Below are positions 33,554 through 64,000 of a stretch of DNA of 64,000 nt, piece after piece. Where the stretch lies: positions 10,084,047-10,148,046 of the forward strand of contig OZ024788.1 of assembly GCA_964017065.1 (NCBI GenBank). The letters run 5' to 3'. The notes beneath the pieces are model-generated. The model saw only the letters and a program-made list of their open reading frames with translations. It did no database searches and had not been told where the DNA came from. This stretch comes from Haliclona indistincta (Eukaryota; Porifera; Demospongiae; Haplosclerida; Chalinidae). The position numbers and the translations under genes were made by a program. Position 1 is the stretch's first letter, and each line of letters begins with the position of its first letter.

Positions 33554-33867
33554 AGCTGCAAAATTTGTCAACAAGTTCAAGTACCTAGGGCGGGGCTCGT
33601 GCGACACGCCCTTTAGTCATAGATATTATATTGCCTATTATTATTGCCTATTGTCCGTAGGCAATATAATATCTATGCTTTAGTGTATCTATGCTTTAGT
33701 GTATTCCCGCTCGAGCCACGCCCTGCTTGGATCTCAGTTGTTGACTCTGAATTTCAGATAGCTGCTCAACTTGTGTCGTGTGTGACTAGTGACTCATCTA
33801 GTGCAGTAGCATCACTCGTGGTACACAGCTGACTAGAGCAGCGCTGCATTATCGCAAGCTAGCAGCC
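33554..33867. promoter_or_regulatory. Bidirectional promoter, NLR3 / ankyrin-2OG gene D
   Basis: The 314 bp between two divergent ATGs, homologous to 40884-41107. Conserved features: GGGCG-G-GGCTCGTG and CCACGCCC boxes, an AP-1-like heptamer TGACTCA at 33790-33796, and a CAGCTGACTA motif before the plus-strand start. A hairpin insertion (33618-33677) is specific to this copy. That one interval drives both genes is an inference from spacing and conservation. Confidence 0.6.
33618..33677. repeat. Palindromic insertion in bidirectional promoter
   Basis: Perfect 19-bp arms CATAGATATTATATTGCCT and AGGCAATATAATATCTATG around a 22-bp loop, followed by a duplicated ATCTATGCTTTAGTGT. The paralogous promoter at about 40940 reads CCCTTTAGTGTATTCCCGC with no insert, so this is a small MITE-like insertion. 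Confidence 0.85.
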
Positions 33868-35849
33868 ATGGCTTCTCGCAGGATATCCAAGGACGAGTCG
33901 GCGGAGGTAGCCGGGGTTGGTGCACCACTCCCTCCTGTGCACGCGGCGATCATCAACAAGGATGTGAGCAATCTAGCTGAGCTTATCCAGACAGGATCGG
34001 CTCAGGTCCATCCTGAGTCCCAGGAGACGCCACTACACACAGCTGCTCGTGTGGGCTCCATCGAATGTCTTCGCTGGTTACTGGAGAACAGAATCAAGTC
34101 CCCTCTAGATCGCTCTCGTAGTGGCAGCACTCCCGCGCACTATGCAGCCGTGTACGGTAGACTGGAAGCACTGAAGGTAACCTTGAATAGATAAACGTAT
34201 TAGTGTCTAATATATGCACAAAGCAACTCAGTATAGTCCATTCTCACATGTACATCTTCTACACAAGATCTATGATTTCTATGAGCAAAATAGATTAAAT
34301 TGTAGCATTGAATTTGTAATGTACTGTAGCCACTGACTGAGCAGTCGAACATCTTTGGTGAAGTTTCAAATGTCATCTTTTAGCTAAACCTGGGGATAGT
34401 GTTACTAGCCACTCTAGGGAATACTATTGGAATTCACAATATCTGTAATGACGTACTGCACCTCTCCTCTCTTGTGTAGTTGGTAGTGTCACATGATCGA
34501 CAGAGAAGCCAGGAGATTGCCGAACAGACAGATGACAGTGGACTCTCCATTCTTAGCTTAGCTACCTTGCAAGGTCTCCTCTACACACTCACTATAACAC
34601 ACTCTTGTGTCAGCAATGAATACACTATACAGGTAACCTGAAGATGGTTCAGTGGATTGTAGAGAACTTTGGTACTATTGGTCATATTGCTGACGGCAAG
34701 GGGAACCTGCCGATACACTTTGACTTTGCAGCAGCTGGAGGTAGACTCCCTACTCTTTCCCTCTCCCATGCTCCCTCCCTCTCTCACCCCTCCCTTCCCC
34801 TCTCTCCTTTCTCCCTCTCTCCCTGCCTCCCTCCCGCAATCACTCACTCGCTTTCTTACTCACCCATTCATTCAATCATTTACTTATCTCTGTTCAGGGT
34901 CAATAAGCATTATCAAGTACTTTGTCCAGCAGTACGGTAAAGAATACGCTGAGAAAAGGGACAAATCTCAAACTGCCCCAGTCTACTATGCTGCTCAAGA
35001 TGGTCGGTTCTTCAACCCTCTCTGTTATTTTTAATTTTGGGAAAATTTTGTGTTGTAGGCAAGATCGACGTATTGAAATATCTGGTGGATGGGGTGGGCG
35101 TGGACCCTGTAGCTAAGGACCTGTCAGGAATGAGTACTATACATGCTGCCTCTATGGGTCACCAGCTAGAGGTGGTTAAGGTACGACTCACTCACTCACT
35201 CACCACCAAGTTCACCAACTCTCTCTCTCTCTCTCACACACACACACTCACACACTCACACACTCACACACACGCACTCAAACTTAGAATGGGAGAGATG
35301 AGTAAGTCACAGAGTTTAGGAAACACTGGCTGGCACGTTGACGGTCACCAAGGGGCAGAGAGACTGCAGATGGATGGTACTAAGATGCCCATTGATAGGG
35401 TGTACTGTATGTCTAATGTACTACCAACACAATTAACTGATCTACGCCTTGATCTCAACCCAGTTTGTCAGAAGGCACACTCCAAGCTCATGACACTGGA
35501 TCAGTTTAATCTCCAGGACATTATCCAGAAAACTGTTGAAAAAGCCGAGGCAGATGCTCAAGAACATGGTGAAACCATTATCACCACAGCTGGCGAGAAC
35601 TGCTTGTTTTACGCAAACCCTTATGTTCTCCATCAGTCGCCAGTTAACAATTCCGATAAAATCGTTCGTAGAAGTTTCGTTCGATTGTTGTATACTGTTG
35701 ATGAGCGTGATCGTATTGGAGACACCGTTAGTCCTGTTATCGGACCGTGCTATCCTTTCAAAATCAAGACAATCACTGATATTTTACAACTACCAAGTGA
35801 CATACAAGTGTCTTATCAAACTGATGTAACAAAATATCCCGTATTATGA
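33868..35849 (+). CDS. Ankyrin-repeat / 2OG-Fe(II) oxygenase-like chimera (D)
   Basis: Exons 33868-34176, 34480-34573, 34633-34740, 34898-35002, 35059-35180, 35313-35849; 424 residues with all junctions in frame. Residues about 1-246 are the espin-like ankyrin repeats (PLHTAARVGSIECLRWLL, STPAHYAAVYG, LPIHF..AAG, STIHAASMGH). Residues about 247-424 come from one exon with GWHVDGHQ (H-x-D), CMSN, LFYANPYVLHQSP and RRSFVR. This order, HxD then distal His then Arg, fits the metal and 2-oxoglutarate ligands of Fe(II)/2OG dioxygenases; the class is an inference, and upstream strands of the fold seem short. The ORF also stays open through the CA-rich intron 5, so an unspliced form is possible (acceptor TCACAG at 35307-35312 is weak). 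Exon 3 has a 6-bp in-frame insertion (Phe-Asp). It shares an upstream region with NLR3. Confidence 0.7.
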
Positions 35850-35940
35850 CACTATGATAATATTTGCTCCTTGTTGTGTAAATAACAAAATCAATCAGTA
35901 TTTTATATATTTTGCAAATTTAAAAATTATCACATAATTC

Positions 35941-36189
35941 CAAGAGTTTACTATCCTGTTGGCTGGTGTTGGGCATTTCTATGTCACAAGTTTACATACA
36001 GAGAGGACTATAATTACAGTAGTCATGAATATTATTACAAAACAGTGAATATCATTACATAAATCATTGCCATTGGAGCCACTAAAGTTGCTGAGTGAAC
36101 TTGTTATGTGACCTAGTCACCATAATTATGCCCAATGCCCTCTAACAGAGCATATCTATGGTTGCTTATTCTTAGGTAACGAACTCTTG
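35941..36189. mobile_element. Old MITE (CAAGAGT family), copy in D flank
   Basis: Starts CAAGAGTTTACT and ends TTAGGTAACGAACTCTTG. Orthologous to 18328-18581; internal indels distinguish the two. Confidence 0.65.
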
Positions 36190-37039
36190 ATAATACTGCA
36201 CATTGTATAGTACCCTGTACATAGTAGTATTTGCAACTTGCAATGAGTAGATACTATGATACTTGTGTATACAACCACACTCCTGCTAACGTGATCATTT
36301 TGACCTTTTCATATTGAGCTCTAAGATGCTGTACCTGATGATCTGGTAATCTGAAGCTAGTCATGCATACTTTATTTAACATGACATGTACAGTATAATA
36401 GATTGAAGAGCGTGCTTGTAAGATGCAATCAACTTGCCTTAACTAGGAGAAACTGCTAGGGCGTCCAATTGAAGTGAGTGATGAATGATTCCATTGTTGT
36501 GATGCATATGGTTGCATCATTACTGTAGTATAATATCACTAACACATTAGTATGTCAACACAATGTGTGGTTCATTTCAGTATACAGGTACTGGTGCTTA
36601 TCATAGCAAGATAGCTGTTAAAGATTGATCATTATCGAACAGAAACTGAATCATGAATGTTGTTGTAAATACTACTGATTGATAAACATATGTTAGTTCT
36701 AAGGAAAGTCCCGTCATACTATTGGTTCTGCTACTCAGGTCCAACTTAATACTCTTATCGTGCCAACAATTACTGATCAAGACTTCGAATATTATATCTT
36801 TGAACTAAAGGACAATGACAGCTACAAGATGAAACTCATGTAACAGTCAGCCAAGTTGGCTATTATAGTAGCTTTAGTGAACATGCATGCAGCTGCTCAG
36901 TGCTCATAGCATTTTTTCAACTCAAATTCAATAGTAGTAATTACTTTAGTGTCTTCTCTTGCTTTTAAAAACCTCCAACAGCAACATAAGTCAACAATTG
37001 TATAATTATGCGATATCAATGAATGCACCTCATAATTTA

Positions 37040-37340
37040 TAAGCTCATGAAAGATATCAATCGATAGTAGGCAGAAATTTGTGTCAGCGTTGTTGATATT
37101 TCTCTGCTACATAAGACTATGTGAAGCAGAGTGGTAATGTGTGTGTAGTATAATACTATCTTTACAGTACATAAGAGGTTGAGATGTGTAAGTGACTTGT
37201 TTACAGCTTGAAGTATTTAAGTGAGAGACCTAGTAGAGCCTGGATCAGCAGCTGTTATTATTTGTTCCACTGAGATTCAAAATATGTAAGAGTTATATTT
37301 TGTTGAATGCTTTCAAAGATGTACTGGTAAGTTTCTGAAA
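37040..37340 (-). pseudogene. LRR relic downstream of NLR4
   Basis: Same decayed LRR segment as 21810-22300 and 27770-28130, with several stop codons on the minus strand. Confidence 0.55.
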
Positions 37341-37611
37341 ATCTCCTGTTCCAAGTAATTCACCTCACGTAATAAGCTATGATGAAAGATATCGCAATCG
37401 ATAGTAGGCAGCTGAAAATTTTTCTAGTGCCTTAGCGATGTTGCTGCTAAATAAAACTAAAAATTCTATAGCTGTTGCAAAATACAATTGATGTTTTATA
37501 CTTCAAAAAATATTTGAAAACTGTCTGACAAAGTATGTGTTAATTGGTGGTATATTTCTCAATAAATGTGTGTTGTATACAAGCTACTTATAAGCTCGTA
37601 AAAATAAATGA

Positions 37612-40600
37612 TCATATTTTATATCTATGAAACTCAATGTCAATAGGAGGTAATCCCCACTCTTTTCTTGCTTTTTGCAAATCACCAACGGCAACATAAG
37701 CAGCCCAGTTGTAGGAAATACACATTTTTTTCAATGCGGTGTTAAACTTGAGTGCTCCAAGAATGATGTCATACCGACTAGTATAAGCACGCGAGATATC
37801 AATTGTTAGTAGTGACTGATTTGATTTCAGTGTCTTTGCAATGTGTTCGGCATCATCTTTCGAAATGTCTCTACCACGAAGGACCAAGTGAAGTAGAGTT
37901 GTGTTGTGTTCAAGTGCAGAAAAGATGAGTGAGATAACACGATTAGCTGGTATAGTGTATTTACATGACAGATCAAGATGTGTAAGTGACTTGTTCACTT
38001 GAATCATTTCAGTGAGAGACCTAGCAGTGTCTGGATCAGTAGCTGTTATATTTGTCATACTAAGATTTAAGTAGACCAGAGTGCTATTGTGTTGAAGGCT
38101 CTCAAAGATACATTGAGCTTCCAAGTCTGAAAATTTGGTTCCTGTAAGATTTAAATGTGTAAGTGAATTGTTTTCTTGAAGCATAGTTGAGAGTAACCTA
38201 GCAGTGTCCAGATTTATATCACAATTGTTTAGACTCAGTTTTACTAGAGTATTATTTTGTTGAAGACCTTTAAAAACATAATAAGCCCCAAAGCCAGTGA
38301 AGTTCTTCAAACGTGCAAGATTAAGATGTTTAAGTGATCTGTTCACCTGGAGTATTCCAACAAGACTCTGAGCTGTGTCTGCTGTTATATCAGTATCACT
38401 TAGCTTTAAGTTCACCAGGGTAGTAGCGTAATGTTGAAGGTGTGTAATAATGCTGCATACTGCTACCTCTGAAAGTAAAGATAGATCAAATGCAAGTTCT
38501 GTAAGTGGCTTGTAATAAGCACATTTCATACATGTGGAAAATGACTTTTTCCGAGAGTCATCTTTTATACTGAGTTTGGTCACAATTTGTGTGTGCAGCA
38601 TTTCAGTTACGAAATCTTGTAAAGCAATCCCAGTATCAACATTTGTTAATGTTAGTTCGCTGATTAAAGGAAATCTTTTGAGGTATGACGCTATATACTT
38701 CAATCCTGTTATAGATGGCACACACAACTGCAACACCAATTTTTCTGAAAAAGCACCAGCTGATGTTGGCACTTCTCCACCGAAAGGGCTCTTTGAGAGT
38801 TCATTTAGCAGTAGTCTTAAACAATGGTCTTCAATGGGACCGTTTATCGTAAGATACAAAATTGGTGTATTATTAGTGTTAGAGTCTTGTTCACATGAAA
38901 ACAGGAATGAAACAATGAAATATCCAACTGCAAGAAAATCAAATGGAGTCAGTCCCAAGCCATAGTTAACGACACTATTGGACAAAAACCTAATCGGATC
39001 AACTAGCTGGGTTAGAGATGACCGCTTTGCTTCGAAAAAGCAGTGAAGAATAGGCAAAAATTCTTCAAGACAAGACATACTACCATGATATGAAGATATG
39101 AATTGTTGTATTTCTGGATTGTCTAATTTTGTGAAGCCACAATAATACTGAAGCACGGCTTGAAAACGAGGACTTCCAAGCATGTCCTTAAATACTCTGA
39201 TCTGTTCACTAGAGTCCATCTGTGAAATATGGTAAGCAGCAAGAAGCTCTTGAACAGAGAGATGAAGAAAGTTGTATGAAAGTGATTTACTGCAAAGTGC
39301 GAGCCCTTCAGTTGCTTGAAGGAGCCCTAAAGATGGAAGATTGATGCCAGGCAAGTCTTTTAAATAAAAAATGATTTTTTCTTGTATGACACCATTATAT
39401 GCTAATAAGCAAAGGTTAGTTAGTTTAGACTTAAGATCATCAGGAAGATCATTCAATGAGGACATTTCTGGTAAAATAGTGTCAGGTTCATGAGTTTCTT
39501 GCTCTCGGACTATGCAGCAGAGTACAAGATCACAGAATAGCTCATGGCGTGTGGTAGGTAGAGCACCCTTCATTGTCAGGAATATGTGCACCAGTATTGC
39601 TGAATGAAGAGGTATATAGCAGTAACCTTCTATAACTGGGTGCTCTTCAAGATGCTGAACAAGTTGCTGGATTTGAATTCTGTTGCCATCCAAAGCTTTC
39701 TCAATGAACTCATGGATCTGTTTGTGAGTAAAACCAAGTATTTCCACTCGTCGATCAGCTATGTGGAGAAGGTTTCCTGTGGCAACTGGTCGAGAGGTGA
39801 TTAGTACAGTACTTTGATGAAGAGAGAGCTTGTGTGGCTGTTGAAGTATAGTGGAGACAAGCGAGCTTTTCATCTTATTTGGTGGAAATTCATCCCATCC
39901 ATCGAAAATGAATAAAACATTCATTCCATCATTAGCTTGTAGTTGAGAAGCGGTGCCTTGAGACATTTCTGTATTACGAGCTGGTATAATGTCAGCTAAG
40001 GTGCTAGCATTCTGGACGGCTTCGTCACGCAAGTAAGCAAGTATAACCACATCAAATTGTGCTAACCAGGAGGCACCTTGTGCCCATTGGTGGCAGATGC
40101 GGAGAACAAATGTGCTCTTTCCTCCTCCTGGGGCTCCTTCAATAAGACATACTCTACCTGGTGGTGGTGGTGGTAGCACAACTAGTGGTTGAGGTGATTG
40201 TGGTGGAAATGGAAAGAGGTCATCTAAGTCAATAGATTCCTTATGAGAAAGAATTGTTTCAATCATTCCTTGCTGTGCTAGTCTGATCATTTCCTCCTCT
40301 GGTCCTCCACGTCGTAACTGTTCATCTTTAATCATTGCTAGTTGTATGAAGTCACATCGTGGGAGGTGGGCCCAATGTTGGGAGGTGTGGCTTTGGGACA
40401 TACATGTAGACGTGTACAGTTCCTTGAGGTAGGATGCATAAGAGGTGAGTGGATTATGAGGAGATTGTTTGGGTGAGCAATCTGAGAAATTGAGACATTG
40501 TATATCGATCATACACTCAAGAAACTAGCTAACTCACCTCCTTCATCTGATGAGCTGCTATCAGACTCTGTCAGCAGTTTTTGAACTTGCTCTACAAGAT

Positions 40601-40883
40601 CAGACATTTCACATTCATTGAATGCTCGACACAATCTCTTGTACGTGGCCTTTATTCCTCGTTTTTCTTTCCACAGCCTCAGCATTTCTGTCTTTTGCAA
40701 GCGTACAGAATGTGGCGCCGATCCTAGAATTTCTTGGTCCTCTGCTTTTGTTAGACCAAGAAATGGTGATATCTCTCTCCATTCTGTAATCCAACGAGAT
40801 ATTTTAGCCAAATGCTTCTCTGAACATGGCTTGTTCATGTCAACCTCTGGCGCTGCATCATCAGAGCCAGGAAGACCTGCCAT
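37612..40883 (-). CDS. DEATH-NACHT-LRR receptor (NLR4)
   Basis: Exons 40538-40883 and 37612-40481 with a 56-bp intron; 1071 residues from ATG 40883 (MAGLPGSDDAAPEV). DEATH-fold domain about 25-107, acidic Ser-rich linker, NACHT with P-loop GAPGGGKST and Walker B VLFIFDGWDEFP, TSRP sensor, winged-helix/helical region, then ribonuclease-inhibitor-type LRRs over the last third (NKSLTHLDLS, NTTLLHLVL, NQSLLTIDIS). It has the longest intact LRR region here. Head to head with espin-like copy B (start 41108) across 224 bp. Its exon 1 matches NLR1 more closely than NLR3, while its N-terminus matches NLR3: a sign of gene conversion or mosaic duplication. Confidence 0.93.
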
Positions 40884-41107
40884 AGCTGCAAAAATTGTCA
40901 ACAAGTTCTAGTACCTAGGGCGTGGCTCGTGTGACACGCCCTTTAGTGTATTCCCGCTCCAGCCACGCCCTGCAGTTGTTGACTCGGAATTTCAGATAGC
41001 TGCTCAACTTGTGTCGTGTGTGACTAGTGACTCATTTAGTGCAGTAGCATCACTCGTGATACACAGCTGACTACAGCAGCGCTCCATTATTGGAAGATTG
41101 TAGCCAT
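40884..41107. promoter_or_regulatory. Bidirectional promoter, NLR4 / espin-like gene B
   Basis: 224 bp between divergent start codons. It contains GGGCGTGGC and CCACGCCC boxes, an AP-1-like TGACTCA at 41028-41034 and the CAGCTGACTA motif, all shared with 33554-33867. No clear TATA box on either strand. Joint control of an innate sensor and an ankyrin protein is inferred. Confidence 0.6.
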
Positions 41108-63630
<22,523 letters not shown>

Positions 63631-63742
63631 GTAATTATTGATCTTAACTGTATAAATATGCCTATCTATAATATCGGACAAGTTGAGCAAGTACTTTTTG
63701 TACGTTACATGGAGGTTTAATCTGTATTGCAAATTATTCGTT

Positions 63743-63954
63743 ATACTGTATAGCGGGAAATTTTCGTGGGAGAAAATTTTCGCGAATTTCGCGAATTACA
63801 GGCTATTGGCGAAAATATTATCCACGAATGTCTTGTTTTTGTTGACAAAGATAGGGCAATAGTGCTGATTCGCAAAAAAAATTATTCGCGAAATGCTCTA
63901 TCTTGCACATTCGCCAAAGTTTTCTCCCGCGAAAATTTCCCGCTATACGGTATG
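63743..63954. mobile_element. MITE with ATACYGTATAGCGGGAAA ends
   Basis: Arms ATACTGTATAGCGGGAAA (left) and the inverse of ATACCGTATAGCGGGAAA (right) extend to about 45 bp each with few mismatches, rich in GCGAAAA/TTTTCGC. About 212 bp, no ORF, in the last visible intron. Confidence 0.78.
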
Positions 63955-64000
63955 GAGGTGTGGTCTCACTGTACTATAAAAACGTTCATTACTATCGAAT

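Larger units (their letters stand above)
35850..37611. other. Flank between ankyrin-2OG gene D and NLR4
   Basis: Non-coding. It holds an old MITE (35941-36189), the empty sites for the young MITE (near 36563) and for other insertions seen at 18.9-21.8 kb, and an LRR relic (37040-37340). Nothing else recognised. Confidence 0.65.

Noticed and set aside
34581..34847. Minus-strand ORF opposite ankyrin exon 3 of gene D (similar at 41844)
   Set aside because: Low-complexity GA-rich intron read in antisense, next to a real exon.

Overview
The window is animal DNA: multi-exon genes with GT-AG introns, many of them very short (three orthologous introns are exactly 56 bp), a Ty3/gypsy LTR retrotransposon, MITE-like repeats and tandemly duplicated gene families. 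DEATH-NACHT-LRR (NLR) genes next to young lineage-specific 7TM genes and compact introns best fit a demosponge such as Amphimedon queenslandica. That assignment is an inference; no species marker is present.

Layout. (1) 569-16804 (+): a decayed copy (copy A) of a long ankyrin-repeat gene resembling espin. Its large intron holds a complete gypsy element (4803-9119) and four opposite-strand single-exon 7TM genes (9168-15138). (2) 16947-18226 (+): a truncated, frameshifted copy (copy C) of the ankyrin 5' exons joined to an ORF that looks like the core of an Fe(II)/2-oxoglutarate oxygenase. (3) 18227-22435: 3' flank with several transposon insertions whose empty sites can be read in paralogous DNA of this same window. 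(4) 22436-33553 (-): NLR1, LRR relics, truncated NLR2 pseudogene, NLR3. (5) 33868-35849 (+): intact ankyrin-oxygenase chimera (copy D), head to head with NLR3. (6) 37612-40883 (-): NLR4. (7) 41108 to beyond 63630 (+): full-length espin-like gene (copy B), head to head with NLR4, 28 exons traced with every junction in frame. Its 11.9-kb intron 10 again holds opposite-strand 7TM genes (three intact, several scrambled relics).

The locus grew by nested segmental duplication. About 522-16850 corresponds to about 42270-58060, and the unit [ankyrin 5' exons + oxygenase exon, then reverse-strand NLR] is repeated. The intact head-to-head pairs share upstream sequence with an AP-1-like heptamer and GC/CACCC boxes, so NLRs and ankyrin proteins may be co-expressed. 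The 7TM-B genes carry a TATA box about 55 bp and a CRE-type octamer about 100 bp upstream of each ATG.

Most notable: the ankyrin-2OG chimera paired with NLRs, the receptor nest inside the espin-like gene with its uniform promoter, and a set of transposons datable by paralogous empty sites. All functional assignments are by eye from motifs; no database search was possible.
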